From contig NZ_LJHU01000058.1 of the NCBI RefSeq assembly GCF_001295975.1, positions 1-64,000 on the forward strand: a stretch of DNA of 64,000 bases, given 5' to 3'. The notes below the pieces were generated by a model. That model searched no databases and was not told the DNA's origin. It worked only from the letters and a program-made list of their open reading frames with translations. A program made the position numbers and the translations under genes. Source of the DNA: Brevundimonas sp. AAP58 (GTDB taxonomy: Bacteria; Pseudomonadota; Alphaproteobacteria; Caulobacterales; Caulobacteraceae). Shown here piece after piece: positions 26,713 to 39,716 of this stretch. The number at the start of each line of letters is the position of its first letter. Positions within the stretch are counted from its first letter, which is position 1.

Positions 26713-27989
26713 TGGCCGACGGAAACCCTCTGAAGACCGCCGACGCCGTCGACGACCTGGGTCGCATCGCCTTCGACGAACCGGACAACCGGACCGCCCA
26801 CGCCCGCGAGATGGACGAGCGCAAGTTCACCATCAACTTCGGCCCCCAGCATCCGGCCGCGCACGGCGTGCTGCGTCTCGTGCTGGAGCTGGACGGGGAG
26901 GTGGTCGAGCGCGTCGATCCGCACATCGGCCTGCTGCATCGCGGCACCGAGAAGCTGATGGAGGCGCGCACCTATCTGCAGAACGTGCCCTATCTGGACC
27001 GGCTGGACTACGTCTCGCCGATGAACCAGGAGCACGCCTTCTGCCTGGCCATCGAGCGGCTGCTGGGCATCGAGGTGCCCTATCGCGCCCAGCTGATCCG
27101 GGTTCTGTACTGCGAGATCGGCCGCATCCTGTCGCACATGCTGAACGTGACGACGCAGGCGCTGGACGTCGGGGCGCTGACGCCGCCGCTGTGGGGCTTC
27201 GAGGAACGCGAGAAGCTCATGGTCTTCTATGAGCGGGCCTGCGGGGCGCGGCTGCACTCCAATTATTTCCGGCCGGGCGGGGTGCATCAGGACCTGCCCT
27301 CCGACCTCATCGACGACATCGGCCGCTGGTGCGCCGAGTTCCCGGCGGCGCTCAAGGACATCGAGTCCCTCGTCACCGAAAACCGCATCTTCAAGCAGAG
27401 GAACGTCGACATCGGCGTGGTGTCGAAGGAGCAGGCCCTGGCCTGGGGCTTCTCCGGCGTCATGCTGCGCGGCTCGGACATCGCCTGGGACCTGCGGAAG
27501 TCGCAGCCGTACGAGTGCTACGCCGAGCTCGATTTCGACGTCGTCGTGGGCAAGAACGGCGACTGCTGGGACCGCTACCTCGTTCGCGTCGAGGAGATGA
27601 AGCAGTCCGTCCGCATCATGGAACAGTGCATCCACAAGCTGCGCAACTGCCCGGGCGAGCCGGTCATGGTCGAGGACAACAAGATCGTCCCGCCGCGCCG
27701 GGGCGAGATGAAGCGGTCGATGGAAGCGCTCATCCACCACTTCAAGCTCTATACCGAGGGCTTCAAGACCCCGCCGGGCGAGGTCTATGCGGCGGTCGAG
27801 GCCCCCAAGGGCGAGTTCGGCGTCTATCTGGTCTCGGACGGCACCAACAAGCCGTACCGCGTGAAGATTTCGGCCCCGGGCTTCCGTCACCTGCAGGCCA
27901 TGGACTGGATGAACCGAGGCCACATGCTTGCTGACGTGTCCGCCATCCTGGGCTCCCTCGATATCGTGTTCGGAGAAGTGGACCGATGA
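26712..27989 (+). CDS. nuoD: NADH-quinone oxidoreductase subunit D
   Basis: The 49-kDa subunit that forms the quinone-binding pocket with NuoB. 425 residues, with [15 protein letters not shown] (the family histidine region), [12 protein letters not shown] and DPCLSCATH-type C-terminal region replaced by the usual NuoD ending [21 protein letters not shown] 26712 shares one base with the nuoC stop. An N-terminal extension of about 35 residues ([13 protein letters not shown]) precedes the conserved region. Confidence 0.97.
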   Translation: MADGNPLKTADAVDDLGRIAFDEPDNRTAHAREMDERKFTINFGPQHPAAHGVLRLVLELDGEVVERVDPHIGLLHRGTEKLMEARTYLQNVPYLDRLDYVSPMNQEHAFCLAIERLLGIEVPYRAQLIRVLYCEIGRILSHMLNVTTQALDVGALTPPLWGFEEREKLMVFYERACGARLHSNYFRPGGVHQDLPSDLIDDIGRWCAEFPAALKDIESLVTENRIFKQRNVDIGVVSKEQALAWGFSGVMLRGSDIAWDLRKSQPYECYAELDFDVVVGKNGDCWDRYLVRVEEMKQSVRIMEQCIHKLRNCPGEPVMVEDNKIVPPRRGEMKRSMEALIHHFKLYTEGFKTPPGEVYAAVEAPKGEFGVYLVSDGTNKPYRVKISAPGFRHLQAMDWMNRGHMLADVSAILGSLDIVFGEVDR

Positions 27990-28648
27990 GCGTCCGTCGT
28001 CTCGCCAAGGTCCAGCCCGCGTCCTTCGCCTTCTCGAAAGAGACCAAGGCCAAGGCCGACTGGTGGATCGCCAAGTATCCCGCCGGCCGCCAGCAGTCGG
28101 CGGTGATCCCCATCCTGTGGCTGGTGCAGAAGCAGGAAGGCTGGGTGTCGGAGCCGGCTCTGCGCGCGATCGCCGACCTGCTGGACATGCCCTACATTCG
28201 GGTGCTGGAGGTCGCGACCTTCTACACCATGTTCATGCTGGAGCCGGTCGGCTCGGCGGCGCTGATCCAGGTGTGCGGCACGACACCCTGCATGCTGCGC
28301 GGCGCGGGCGATTTGATGAAGGTCTGCAAGGACCGGATCGGGCCCAAGCACACCCTGTCGCCGGACGGAAAGTTCTACTGGGAAGAGGTCGAGTGCCTGG
28401 GTGCCTGCGTGAACGCGCCGATGGCCATGATCAACGACTACTATTTCGAGGACCTGACGGCCTCGGACATGAACCAGATCATCGACGATTTCGCCGCCGG
28501 CAAGACGCCCGAGCGCGGGCCGCGCGTGGACCGGATCAACTCGGCTCCCGAGGGCGGGCCGCTGACCCTGACCGATCCCAAGCTGTATGACGGCTCGGCC
28601 GCCAAGCCGATCAAGAAGCTGCCGAACACGGAGCCCGTGACGGCATGA
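27986..28648 (+). CDS. nuoE: NADH-quinone oxidoreductase subunit E
   Basis: The 24-kDa thioredoxin-fold subunit carrying [2Fe-2S] cluster N1a. 220 residues. The four ligands lie in [10 protein letters not shown] and CLGACVNAP. The C-terminal ~45 residues (beyond [14 protein letters not shown]) are an extended tail, common in alphaproteobacteria. It is coupled to nuoD by ATGA. A palindromic repeat element and a small membrane protein gene separate it from nuoF. Confidence 0.96.
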   Translation: MSVRRLAKVQPASFAFSKETKAKADWWIAKYPAGRQQSAVIPILWLVQKQEGWVSEPALRAIADLLDMPYIRVLEVATFYTMFMLEPVGSAALIQVCGTTPCMLRGAGDLMKVCKDRIGPKHTLSPDGKFYWEEVECLGACVNAPMAMINDYYFEDLTASDMNQIIDDFAAGKTPERGPRVDRINSAPEGGPLTLTDPKLYDGSAAKPIKKLPNTEPVTA

Positions 28649-28659
28649 TCGCCCTTTTT

Positions 28660-28787
28660 CCGCTCATCCCCGCGAAAGCGGGGACCCAGTGCTTTCAGGA
28701 GCCCGAGCGGTCGGGATTGAGGCCGTGCGCGGTCGATACCGGTCATCGCCCAAAGATCTGGGTCCCCGCTTTCGCGGGGATGAGCGG
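28660..28787. mobile_element. MITE-like element with perfect 30-bp terminal inverted repeats inside the nuo operon
   Basis: 28660-28689 and 28758-28787 are exact reverse complements over all 30 bases, and each arm itself contains the hairpin CCCCGC-GAAA-GCGGGG. The 68-nt centre has no coding signal. It lies 11 bp after the nuoE stop and its right end abuts the ribosome site (GGGAGGAA) of the next gene. It resembles non-autonomous palindromic repeats dispersed in alphaproteobacterial genomes. In nuo mRNA it would form long stem-loops. No target-site duplication is evident. Confidence 0.8.
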
Positions 28788-28796
28788 GAGGAATTG

Positions 28797-29069
28797 ATGT
28801 CCGACCCCCAAGCCGACGACAAGGTCGCCGCCTATCGCGCGGAGATCCGTGCCGTGGGCCGCACCCAGCGGCTGGCGGGGTTCGGGCTCGTGCTGCTGGG
28901 CGCCGTTCTCGTGTGGGCCGCGACGCGCGCCGGCGGTCTGGCCGAGGTCGTGCAGATGGCGGGCTATGCGTCGCTGGCGGCCGGATGGGCGCTGATGCTG
29001 ACGGCGATCTTTCTGCGCACGCGCTATCACCGTCGTCGCATGGCCGAGCTGGACGGAGGCGCGTCATGA
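28797..29069 (+). CDS. Small membrane protein encoded between nuoE and nuoF
   Basis: A 90-residue protein with a charged N-terminus (MSDPQADDKVAAYRAEIRA), two hydrophobic helices (about residues 27-44, GFGLVLLGAVLVWAA, and 52-70, ASLAAGWALMLTAIF) and a basic cytoplasmic tail (RTRYHRRRMAEL). ATG 28797 has a strong GGGAGGAA site. No family is recognised. Its place inside the complex I operon suggests a role in assembly or stability, which is inference only. Its start follows directly after the repeat element. Confidence 0.75.
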   Translation: MSDPQADDKVAAYRAEIRAVGRTQRLAGFGLVLLGAVLVWAATRAGGLAEVVQMAGYASLAAGWALMLTAIFLRTRYHRRRMAELDGGAS

Positions 29070-29429
29070 CCCTGTCGCAGCCCTGTCAGGTCCGTGGCGC
29101 ACAGTCGCTGATCTCGAGACGTTCGGGGGACCGTCGTGACATCGTCCAAACGGGGCGGGCGCAAGTCCGCCGGCCTGTTCCTGGCCAATCTGATGGGGGC
29201 GGGGGCCCTGCCGCTCGGCGGCTCGGTTCCGCCGCAGCCCCAGCCGCCCACGCCCGCGCAGCCTGCGCCGTCTTCTCCGTCCGGTACCCCGAATGCGCCT
29301 GAGCCCCCGTCATCCCAATCCCAGCGCCCGCCGCCGCGCGAGGAGCGCGAAACCGGCGATCGTCGGAGCGAACTCTCGCGCCCGCGCGGCCGCGTCGGCG
29401 GCGGCGGCGGCGGGGGAGGGAGCTCGCTG
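29070..29429 (+). other. Gap before nuoF containing an open frame that would extend NuoF by 98 residues
   Basis: 360 bases without a settled gene. From a GTG at 29136, preceded by GGGGGA five bases upstream, the frame is open into nuoF. It encodes a short hydrophobic stretch ([16 protein letters not shown]), then a low-complexity Pro/Ser/Gln-rich and finally Gly-rich linker (about 29 to 97). This does not resemble known NuoF N-termini. It may be a genuine N-terminal extension or an untranslated leader that happens to be open. Confidence 0.5.
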
Positions 29430-30743
<1,314 letters not shown>

Positions 30744-30745
30744 GG

Positions 30746-31240
30746 ATGCGGGTCTGGCTCCCCCTGATGGCGGCCGTGAGCCTGTCGGCTTGCGGACAGT
30801 CCGGCGACACCGCCGAACCGACGCCCGTCGAGAAGGCGGCGGCGGAAGCGCCCGTGTCCGACGCCGTGGCCGAGACGCCGGCGGTGCCGACCGCTGTCGA
30901 TCTGCGCCGGGTGTGCCAGGCGGGGCTGGCGGCGATCCACGGCCAGACGCTGGACGCCATCCAGATCACGGGCGCGGAGGGCGAGGTGCTGAACGCCCAG
31001 TGGCGCGCGCCCGTCGACGGCGGCTGGATGAAGGCGCAATGCCGGGCCGGCGACGGTCTGGTGGTGTGGAAGCCGCTGGAGCTGCCCGACCCGACCCAGG
31101 TTCGCTGGATGAATGAGGCGGGCGATCCGGTCGTGACCTACACGATCCGCGGCGAAGAGATCGAGATCGTCCAGGCCCTGCCGGACGGCACGACGCAGCA
31201 GGCGATGATGGCCGTGCGTCCTGAGGAAGAGGTAAGCTGA
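30746..31240 (+). CDS. Lipoprotein encoded between nuoF and nuoG
   Basis: 164 residues. A signal peptide with lipobox LSAC (MRVWLPLMAAVSLSAC) is followed by an Ala/Glu/Pro/Thr-rich linker, then a compact domain of about 110 residues (VDLRRVCQAGLAAIHGQ to PDGTTQQAMMAV) with two cysteines that could pair. No family is recognised. It starts two bases after the nuoF stop and its stop shares a base with nuoG (TGATG), so it is made together with complex I. A role in complex I is inferred from coupling alone. Confidence 0.78.
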   Translation: MRVWLPLMAAVSLSACGQSGDTAEPTPVEKAAAEAPVSDAVAETPAVPTAVDLRRVCQAGLAAIHGQTLDAIQITGAEGEVLNAQWRAPVDGGWMKAQCRAGDGLVVWKPLELPDPTQVRWMNEAGDPVVTYTIRGEEIEIVQALPDGTTQQAMMAVRPEEEVS

Positions 31241-33285
31241 TGCCCGTCGCCAAGGTCAACGGCGTCGAAGTCGAGTTCGAGCCCGGCATGACCGTGCTGC
31301 AGGTCGCCGAGCGCGCCGGGCACGAGATTCCGCGCTTCTGCTATCACGAGCGGCTGTCGATCGCCGGCAACTGCCGGATGTGCCTGGTCGAGGTGAAGCC
31401 CGGACCGCCCAAGCCGCAGGCGTCGTGCGCCCTGCCGGCCGCCGAGAACCAGGAAATCTTCACCGACACGCCGATGGTGAAGAAGGCCCGCGAAGGGGTG
31501 ATGGAGTTCCTGCTCATCAACCACCCGCTGGACTGCCCCATCTGCGACCAGGGCGGCGAGTGCGACCTGCAGGACCAGGCCATGGGCTATGGCCGCGACG
31601 GCTCCCGCTATGCCGAGAACAAGCGGGCGGTCGAAGAAAAGAACATGGGCCCGACCATCAAGACCTTCATGACTCGCTGCATTCAGTGCACGCGCTGCGT
31701 GAGGTTCATCACGGAAGTGGCTGGCGTTCCTGACATCGGCATGATCTCGCGCGGCGAGGACGCCGAGATCACGACCTATCTGGAGAAGTCGGTCGACAGC
31801 GAGCTTTCGGGCAACGTCAACGACCTGTGCCCGGTCGGCGCCCTGACCCACCGGCCGTGGCAGTTCCACTATCGCCCCTGGGAGCTGAAGCGCACCGAGA
31901 CCGTCGACGTGATGGACGCCTTGGGTTCGAACATCTCGGCCCAGTCCAAGGGCGCCGAGATCATGCGCATCCTTCCGCGCGTGCATGAGGGCATTAACGA
32001 AGAGTGGCTGGCCGACCGCAGCCGCTATGTCGTGGACGGGCTTCAGGCGCGGCGTCTGGATCGGCCGTATGTGCGCGATAACGGCAAGCTGCGTCCTGCG
32101 TCGTGGGACGAGGCGCTGAACGCGGTCGCCGCCAAGCTGAAGGTCGCCAAGCCGGAGAAGATCGGCGTCATCGCCGGCGACCTGCAGGACGCGGAGTCGA
32201 TGAAGGCGGCGCTGGACCTGTTCCGCGCCCTTGGATCGGCCAATACGGACTGCCGTCAGGACGGCTCGGCCGTGGGCATCGGCCCGCGCCAGGGCTGGCT
32301 GTTCAACAGCGGGCTGCAGGGCATCGAGCAGGCAGACTCCATCCTGCTGGTCGGGACCAATCCGAGGGCCGAGGCCCCGCTGCTGAACGCGCGCATCCGA
32401 AAGGCCTGGCTGGCGGGCAAGACCCGCGTCGGCCTGATCGGCGAGCAGGTCGACCTGACCTATGACTACGACCTGATCGGGCGGGGCACGAAGACGCTGG
32501 CCAGGCGGCCCAAGGCGGCGGTGGACGCCCTGTCGAACGCCGAGCGGCCCGCGATCGTCGTCGGCTCGGGCGCCTTGACCGGGCCGAACGGTCCGGCGGT
32601 GCTGAACGCGCTCGGCAAGCTGGCGGCCAAGGTCGGCGTCGTGAAAGACGGCTGGAACGGCTTCAATGTCCTTCATTCGGCGGCCTCGCGGGTCGGCGGT
32701 CTGGACATGGGCTTCGTGCCTGCCGCCGGCGGTCTGTCGGCCCATGAGATGGTGCAGAAGGGCGCGCTGGACGTCTTGTTCCTGCTGGGCGCCGACGAGA
32801 TCGAGACGGGTGCGACCAAGGCCTTCAAGGTCTATCTGGGCAGCCACGGCGACCGGGGCGCGCACGGCGCCGACGTCATCCTGCCGGGCGCGGCCTGGAC
32901 CGAGAAGCCGGGCCTCTATGTCAACACCGAGGGCCGGGTGCAGATGGCCGAACGCGCCGTCTTCCCCAAGGGCGAGGCCAAGGAGGACTGGGCCATCCTG
33001 CGCGCCCTGTCCGAGCGCGTGGGGCATACGCTGCCGTACGACAGCATTGGTCAGCTTCGCGATGTTCTCATGCGCGACCACCCGACGTTTGGTCGAATTG
33101 ACTATCTGGCCCTGGCCGGGTCGTTCGACGTCGCGGGCCTGGGGGCCAAGGGCGAGCTGGGCGACACGGCCCTGCGGTCCAGCGTGGTCGACCCCTATCT
33201 GAACAACCCGATCGCGCGGGCCAGCGCGACCATGGCCGAGCTGAGCGCCCAGCGCGTCGCTCCGGCCCTGATGGCGGCGGAGTAG
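31240..33285 (+). CDS. nuoG: NADH-quinone oxidoreductase subunit G
   Basis: The 75-kDa peripheral subunit with [2Fe-2S] N1b and [4Fe-4S] N4 and N5. 681 residues. Cluster ligands lie in CYHERLSIAGNCRMCLVEV (residues ~34-52), HPLDCPICDQGGECDLQD (~95-115, with the histidine ligand) and CIQCTRCVRF (~150-160) plus NDLCPVGALT. The C-terminal half is a molybdopterin-oxidoreductase-like domain without cofactor, ending in MAELSAQRV. It is coupled to the preceding lipoprotein gene. Confidence 0.97.
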   Translation: MPVAKVNGVEVEFEPGMTVLQVAERAGHEIPRFCYHERLSIAGNCRMCLVEVKPGPPKPQASCALPAAENQEIFTDTPMVKKAREGVMEFLLINHPLDCPICDQGGECDLQDQAMGYGRDGSRYAENKRAVEEKNMGPTIKTFMTRCIQCTRCVRFITEVAGVPDIGMISRGEDAEITTYLEKSVDSELSGNVNDLCPVGALTHRPWQFHYRPWELKRTETVDVMDALGSNISAQSKGAEIMRILPRVHEGINEEWLADRSRYVVDGLQARRLDRPYVRDNGKLRPASWDEALNAVAAKLKVAKPEKIGVIAGDLQDAESMKAALDLFRALGSANTDCRQDGSAVGIGPRQGWLFNSGLQGIEQADSILLVGTNPRAEAPLLNARIRKAWLAGKTRVGLIGEQVDLTYDYDLIGRGTKTLARRPKAAVDALSNAERPAIVVGSGALTGPNGPAVLNALGKLAAKVGVVKDGWNGFNVLHSAASRVGGLDMGFVPAAGGLSAHEMVQKGALDVLFLLGADEIETGATKAFKVYLGSHGDRGAHGADVILPGAAWTEKPGLYVNTEGRVQMAERAVFPKGEAKEDWAILRALSERVGHTLPYDSIGQLRDVLMRDHPTFGRIDYLALAGSFDVAGLGAKGELGDTALRSSVVDPYLNNPIARASATMAELSAQRVAPALMAAE

Positions 33286-33291
33286 GCCCCG

Positions 33292-34359
33292 ATGGAATCC
33301 ATGTGGAGCACACCCGGCGGCTGGGCCCTGCTGACGACCGTGGGCATCCTGATCGTCACGGTCGGGATCCTGCTGTCGCTCGCCTTCCTGCTGCTGCTGG
33401 ATCGCAAGATCTGGGCGAGCGTGCAGATGCGCAAAGGCCCGAATGTCGTGGGCCCCTTCGGCCTGCTTCAGTCCTTCGCCGACTTTTTCAAGTTCGTTCT
33501 CAAGGAGATCGTCGTCCCGGCCGGAGCGGACAAGACGGTCTTCATCCTGGCGCCCCTGATCACCTTCGTCCTGGCCTTCATCGCCTGGGCGGCGATCCCG
33601 TTCGCGCCGGGATGGGTCATCTCGGACCTGAACGTCGGCATCCTCTACATCTTCGCGATCAGCTCGCTGGGCGTGTACGGCATCATCATGGGCGGTTGGG
33701 CTTCGAACTCGAAGTATCCGTTCCTGGGGTCGCTGCGGTCCGCCGCGCAGATGGTGTCCTACGAGGTCTCCATCGGCCTGATCATCATCAACGTCATCCT
33801 GCTGGCCGGGACCATGAACCTAACGTCGATCGTGACGGCGCAGGAGGGCTGGTTCTGGAACTGGTTCGGCTTCGGCGGCGGGCTGGACAGCTGGCCGCTG
33901 GTGGTCGTGATGTTCCCGATGGCGATCATGTTCTTCGTCTCGGCCCTGGCCGAGACCAACCGTCCGCCGTTCGACCTGCCCGAGGCCGAGAGCGAGCTCG
34001 TGGCCGGGTATCAGGTGGAGTACAGCTCCACCCCGTACCTGCTGTTCATGATCGGCGAGTACGCCAACATCGTCTTCATGTGCGCCATGATCAGCCTGCT
34101 TTTCTTCGGCGGCTGGAACCCGGGCTTCCCCATCGACTTCGCCGCCGACTGGCCGCCGTTCGCGGTGAACCTGCTGCTGTTCCTCGTGTTCGCGGCCAAG
34201 ATCGTCTTCTGGTTCTTCATGATCTCGATCGTGAAGGCCTTCGTGCCCCGCTATCGCTATGACCAGCTGATGCGGCTGGGCTGGAAGATCTTCCTGCCGA
34301 CGTCGCTGGTGGCCGTGGTCATCGTGGCGGCGTGGCGCGTGTTCGTGGTGGGCGGATGA
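33292..34359 (+). CDS. nuoH: NADH-quinone oxidoreductase subunit H
   Basis: The membrane subunit at the junction of the arms, next to the quinone chamber. 355 residues, about 8 helices, with [21 protein letters not shown], the E-rich loop [23 protein letters not shown] and the C-terminal [17 protein letters not shown], all diagnostic. The ATG at 33292 is six bases after nuoG. A small lipoprotein gene overlaps its stop. Confidence 0.97.
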   Translation: MESMWSTPGGWALLTTVGILIVTVGILLSLAFLLLLDRKIWASVQMRKGPNVVGPFGLLQSFADFFKFVLKEIVVPAGADKTVFILAPLITFVLAFIAWAAIPFAPGWVISDLNVGILYIFAISSLGVYGIIMGGWASNSKYPFLGSLRSAAQMVSYEVSIGLIIINVILLAGTMNLTSIVTAQEGWFWNWFGFGGGLDSWPLVVVMFPMAIMFFVSALAETNRPPFDLPEAESELVAGYQVEYSSTPYLLFMIGEYANIVFMCAMISLLFFGGWNPGFPIDFAADWPPFAVNLLLFLVFAAKIVFWFFMISIVKAFVPRYRYDQLMRLGWKIFLPTSLVAVVIVAAWRVFVVGG

Positions 34360-34577
34360 TGCGCGCCCTGATCCTGAGCCTGCTGGCGCTGTCGACGACC
34401 GCCTGCACCTTTCCGGCCGCCTACGATCCCGATCCGACGTCGGTCTATCAGTGGGAGCGGCGTCAGACCGAGATCACCCGCCGCGAGGCCGAGCGCGTGC
34501 GGCTGTGCCAGATGATGAACAAGGACAGCGAGCGCTACGAACGCGACTGCCGCCGTCCGGGAGACCCCCAGTCATGA
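34356..34577 (+). CDS. Small lipoprotein encoded between nuoH and nuoI
   Basis: 73 residues. A hydrophobic leader [17 protein letters not shown] ends in a cysteine with an acceptable though not ideal lipobox. It is followed by a charged, probably helical segment rich in Glu and Arg ([20 protein letters not shown]) with two further cysteines. Start ATG 34356 overlaps the nuoH stop (ATGA) and its stop overlaps nuoI, so it is coupled on both sides. No family is recognised. Confidence 0.7.
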   Translation: MMRALILSLLALSTTACTFPAAYDPDPTSVYQWERRQTEITRREAERVRLCQMMNKDSERYERDCRRPGDPQS

Positions 34578-35065
34578 TGACCCGCATCGTCCAGGCCGCG
34601 AAAGGCGCCATGCTGATCGACCTGATCGGCGCGGTCGGTCTGTCACTGAAATACATGGCCCGGCCCAAGGCCACGGTGAACTATCCGTTCGAGCGCAATC
34701 CTAAGTCGCCGCGCTTCCGGGGCGAGCATGCGCTGCGCCGCTATCCGAACGGCGAGGAACGCTGCATCGCTTGCAAGCTGTGCGAGGCCATCTGCCCGGC
34801 CCAGGCCATCACCATCGAGTCCGAGCCGCGAGCTGACGGCAGCCGCCGCACGACCCGCTACGACATCGACATGGTCAAGTGCATCTACTGCGGCCTGTGC
34901 CAGGAGGCCTGCCCGGTGGACGCCATCGTCGAGGGGCCGAACATGGACTTCACCGTCGAGACCCGCGAGGAGCTGCTCTACGACAAGCAGCGGCTGCTCG
35001 ATAACGGCGACCGCTGGGAACGGGTCATCGCCAAGAACCTGGAGCTCGACGCGCCGTATCGGTGA
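34574..35065 (+). CDS. nuoI: NADH-quinone oxidoreductase subunit I
   Basis: The 23-kDa subunit carrying [4Fe-4S] clusters N6a and N6b. 163 residues, with the ferredoxin motifs [16 protein letters not shown] and [16 protein letters not shown]. An N-terminal amphipathic helix ([20 protein letters not shown]) lies on the membrane. It starts at ATG 34574, overlapping the upstream lipoprotein stop. A 116-bp gap follows before nuoJ. Confidence 0.96.
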   Translation: MMTRIVQAAKGAMLIDLIGAVGLSLKYMARPKATVNYPFERNPKSPRFRGEHALRRYPNGEERCIACKLCEAICPAQAITIESEPRADGSRRTTRYDIDMVKCIYCGLCQEACPVDAIVEGPNMDFTVETREELLYDKQRLLDNGDRWERVIAKNLELDAPYR

Positions 35066-35136
35066 CGTCGGCTTCAACTCGTCTTTCGACGGGTGATTTG
35101 GCCGCTTCCGTTGGGAGCGGTCGCTGTCTAAGAGGT

Positions 35137-35152
35137 GCGGCGTTTTCGCCGC
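35137..35152 (+). other. Short hairpin in the nuoI-nuoJ gap
   Basis: GCGGCG-TTTT-CGCCGC, a 6-bp stem with a T4 loop, lies in the 116-bp gap (35066-35181), the longest spacer in the second half of the nuo operon. No T run follows, so it is more likely an mRNA-processing or stability element than a terminator. The nuoJ start has AAAGGGG upstream. Confidence 0.4.
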
Positions 35153-35181
35153 GCTGAATCGGAAAGGGGCACGCGCCTCCC

Positions 35182-35808
35182 ATGCTGCAAGGCATAGCCT
35201 TCTATGTGATGTCGGCGGTCGCCGTGGTCGCTGGCCTTCTGGTCGTGACGGCGCGCAACCCTGTGCACTCCGTCCTGTGGCTGATCCTGGCCTTCTTCTC
35301 CTCGGCCGGACTGTTCGTGCTGCTGGGGGCCGAGTTCCTGGCGATGCTGCTGGTGGTCGTCTACGTCGGCGCCGTCGCGGTGCTGTTCCTGTTCGTCGTC
35401 ATGATGCTGGACGTGGACTTCGTGCGCCTGAGGGAAGGCTTCGCGTCCTACCTGCCGCTGGCGGCGATCGTGGCGGGCATCCTGCTGGCCGAGATGGTCA
35501 TGATCTCGATCCTGGTGGCCCAGGGCGGGGCGGCAGCGGATGCGACCGCGCCGGTCGTCTATGGCTCCGACATGACCAACGTCGAGGCGATCGGGCGGGT
35601 GCTCTACACGGAGTACGTCTACCTGTTCCAGGCGGCTGGTATCGTGCTGCTGATCGCCATGATCGGGGCCATTGTCCTGACGCTGCGCAAGAAGCCGTCG
35701 GTGCGCCGTCAGGACCCGGGCGCCCAGACCAACCGCGACCGTCGCACCTCGGTCGAGATCAAGGGCGTGACGACCGGCGTGGGCGTCACCTCAGAGGAGC
35801 TGCGCTGA
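35182..35808 (+). CDS. nuoJ: NADH-quinone oxidoreductase subunit J
   Basis: A membrane subunit, 208 residues and five helices. The N-terminal [32 protein letters not shown] and the following [17 protein letters not shown] are the family core. The last ~45 residues are a polar tail. The stop overlaps nuoK (TGATG). Confidence 0.96.
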   Translation: MLQGIAFYVMSAVAVVAGLLVVTARNPVHSVLWLILAFFSSAGLFVLLGAEFLAMLLVVVYVGAVAVLFLFVVMMLDVDFVRLREGFASYLPLAAIVAGILLAEMVMISILVAQGGAAADATAPVVYGSDMTNVEAIGRVLYTEYVYLFQAAGIVLLIAMIGAIVLTLRKKPSVRRQDPGAQTNRDRRTSVEIKGVTTGVGVTSEELR

Positions 35809-36116
35809 TGGAGGTCGGGCTCCAGCACTATCTGGCGGTCGCCGCCATGCTGTTCACCATCGGGGTGTTCGGCATCTTCGTGAACCGCAAGAACGTCATC
35901 ATCATCCTGATGTCGGTCGAGCTGATCCTGCTCGCGGTGAACATCAACTTCGTGGCCTTCTCGGCCTATCTGAACGACGTCCAGGGGCAGATCATGGCCA
36001 TGTTCGTCCTGACGGTGGCGGCCGCCGAGGCCGCCGTGGGCCTGGCTATCCTGGTGACCTTCTTCCGCAACCGCGGCGACATCGCGGTCGATGATGCGTC
36101 AGTGATGAAGGGCTGA
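35808..36116 (+). CDS. nuoK: NADH-quinone oxidoreductase subunit K
   Basis: An MrpC-like membrane subunit, 102 residues and three helices, with the proton-path glutamates in [16 protein letters not shown] and [13 protein letters not shown]. It is coupled to nuoJ (shared base), with nuoL starting four bases downstream. Confidence 0.97.
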   Translation: MEVGLQHYLAVAAMLFTIGVFGIFVNRKNVIIILMSVELILLAVNINFVAFSAYLNDVQGQIMAMFVLTVAAAEAAVGLAILVTFFRNRGDIAVDDASVMKG

Positions 36117-36120
36117 CCGC

Positions 36121-38223
36121 GTGAACCTCGAACTGCTCGTCACCCTGGGCGTCTTCGCCCCCCTGCTCGGCGCGGCCGTGGCCGGTTTCTTCGGCCGCCG
36201 CATCGGCGACATTCCTTCGCAGGCCGTCACGACCGGCTTGCTGTTCTTTTCGTGCGCCGTCGCCTGGACGGTCTTCATCCAGTGGACCTGGGGTGGGCTG
36301 GAGGCCTTCACGGTCCAGATCGCGCCCTTCATCAACGTTGGGGATTTCCAGTCGAACTGGGCCATCCGCATCGACGCCCTGTCGGCCGTGATGCTGATCG
36401 TGGTGACGACGGTGTCGTCGCTGGTTCACCTCTACAGCTGGGGCTATATGGCCGAGGACGACAGCCGTCCGAGGTTCTTCGCCTATCTGTCGCTCTTCAC
36501 CTTCGCCATGCTGGCGCTGGTTACTGCGGCGGACTTCATGCAGCTGTTCTTCGGCTGGGAAGGCGTGGGTCTGGCCTCCTATCTGCTGATCGGTTTCTGG
36601 TTCAAGAAGCCGACGGCCAGCGCCGCCGCCATCAAGGCCTTCGTGGTCAACCGGGTCGGCGACTTCGGCTTCGCACTGGGCATCATCACCGTCTTCTGGA
36701 TGTTCGGCACCATCGAGTTCGCCGAGCTGTTCCCCCTGATCGCGGAGCGTGCGGGCACCAGCTGGTCGTTCCTCGGCTACGAGTGGTCCGCGCTCGATCT
36801 GGCGGGCGTGCTGCTGTTCATCGGCGCCATGGGCAAGTCGGCCCAGTTCTTCCTGCACACCTGGCTGCCCGACGCCATGGAGGGCCCGACACCGGTCTCG
36901 GCCCTGATCCACGCCGCCACCATGGTGACGGCGGGCGTCTACATGGTCTGTCTGCTCAGCCCCATCTACGAATACGCGCCGACGGCGGCCATGCTGATCG
37001 CCATCACCGGCGGGATCACCGCCCTGTTCGCCGCGACCGTCGGCCTGGCCCAGAACGACATCAAGCGGGTCATCGCCTATTCGACCTGTTCGCAGCTGGG
37101 CTACATGTTCTTCGCGGCGGGCGTCGGCGCCTATCAGGCGGCCATGTTCCACCTGTTCACCCACGCCTTCTTCAAGGCCCTGCTGTTCCTGGGCGCCGGT
37201 TCGGTGATCCACGGCATGCACCACGAGCAGGACATGCGGAAGATGGGCGGGCTGATGAAGCTCTTGCCCGTCACCTATGCGGTGATGATGATCGGCACCA
37301 TCGCCATCACGGGCCTGGGCATCCCCGAACTGAAGTGGGGCTTCGCCGGCTTCTACTCGAAGGACTCCGTGCTAGAGAGCGCCTTCGCCTCGGCGACCAG
37401 CGGCCATTCGCCGGTCGGGATGTTCGTCTTCTTCATCGGCCTCTTCGCCGCGGGTCTGACGGCCTACTATTCGTGGCGGCTGGTGTTCATGACCTTCCAC
37501 AACAAGCCGGCGTGGAAGGATGATCATGCGCACGACCACGCCCATGACGACCACGCCGAGCCGCACGCCCAGATCGAGACTCATAGTGAGCCGCTGCCGG
37601 ACGGCGGCCACGGTCATGGCCACGACGATCACGGTCACGGCCACCACGGCCCGCTGAAGCCGCACGAGAGCCCGTGGGTCATGCTGGTGCCGCTGCTCGT
37701 GCTGTCGGTCGGCGCGATCGCCTCGGGCTTCGTCTTCTACGAGTTCTTCGTCGGGGACGGCGAGCACGACTTCTGGCGCGGCGCGATCTTCGCCGGGCCC
37801 GAGAACCACGTCATTCACGACAGCCACTATGTCCCGACCTGGGTGCTGTGGGCGCCGTTGGTCGTGTCGCTGCTGGGCACCTTTGCCGCCGTCTACTTCT
37901 ACGTCCTGCGCGAGGGTCTGGCCCGGCGCATGGCCGAGCGGGGCGGGCCACTGAACAGCTTCCTGTCCAACAAGTGGTACTTCGACGAGATCTACGACTT
38001 CCTGTTCGTGAAGGGGGCCAAGGCGCTCGGCGACCTGTTCTGGAAGGTCGGCGATGTGCGGATCATCGACGGCCTCGGCCCGAACGGCGCCGCCTGGGCC
38101 TCGCTGAAGTCCGCCGCGCGGCTGGCCAAGATCCAGTCCGGCTATGTCTATCACTATGCGTTCGTGATGCTGCTCGGCGTGGCCGGCCTGCTCGCCTTCG
38201 CCATCTACGCCTGGGGCGCATAA
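36121..38223 (+). CDS. nuoL: NADH-quinone oxidoreductase subunit L
   Basis: An antiporter-like proton-pumping subunit at the far end of the membrane arm. 700 residues, about 16 helices plus the long lateral helix, starting with GTG 36121. The family core includes [43 protein letters not shown] and [17 protein letters not shown] His-rich loop of about 60 residues (roughly 460-520, e.g. [14 protein letters not shown] and [15 protein letters not shown]) is inserted before the lateral helix region. That loop is expanded relative to E. coli NuoL. Confidence 0.96.
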   Translation: MNLELLVTLGVFAPLLGAAVAGFFGRRIGDIPSQAVTTGLLFFSCAVAWTVFIQWTWGGLEAFTVQIAPFINVGDFQSNWAIRIDALSAVMLIVVTTVSSLVHLYSWGYMAEDDSRPRFFAYLSLFTFAMLALVTAADFMQLFFGWEGVGLASYLLIGFWFKKPTASAAAIKAFVVNRVGDFGFALGIITVFWMFGTIEFAELFPLIAERAGTSWSFLGYEWSALDLAGVLLFIGAMGKSAQFFLHTWLPDAMEGPTPVSALIHAATMVTAGVYMVCLLSPIYEYAPTAAMLIAITGGITALFAATVGLAQNDIKRVIAYSTCSQLGYMFFAAGVGAYQAAMFHLFTHAFFKALLFLGAGSVIHGMHHEQDMRKMGGLMKLLPVTYAVMMIGTIAITGLGIPELKWGFAGFYSKDSVLESAFASATSGHSPVGMFVFFIGLFAAGLTAYYSWRLVFMTFHNKPAWKDDHAHDHAHDDHAEPHAQIETHSEPLPDGGHGHGHDDHGHGHHGPLKPHESPWVMLVPLLVLSVGAIASGFVFYEFFVGDGEHDFWRGAIFAGPENHVIHDSHYVPTWVLWAPLVVSLLGTFAAVYFYVLREGLARRMAERGGPLNSFLSNKWYFDEIYDFLFVKGAKALGDLFWKVGDVRIIDGLGPNGAAWASLKSAARLAKIQSGYVYHYAFVMLLGVAGLLAFAIYAWGA

Positions 38224-38224
38224 G

Positions 38225-39709
<1,485 letters not shown>

Positions 39710-39716
39710 GAGACTG

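Noticed and set aside
31138-33081. A 640-codon reverse open frame opposite nuoG.
   Set aside because: NuoG is unmistakable on the forward strand; the antisense frame has low-complexity sequence only.
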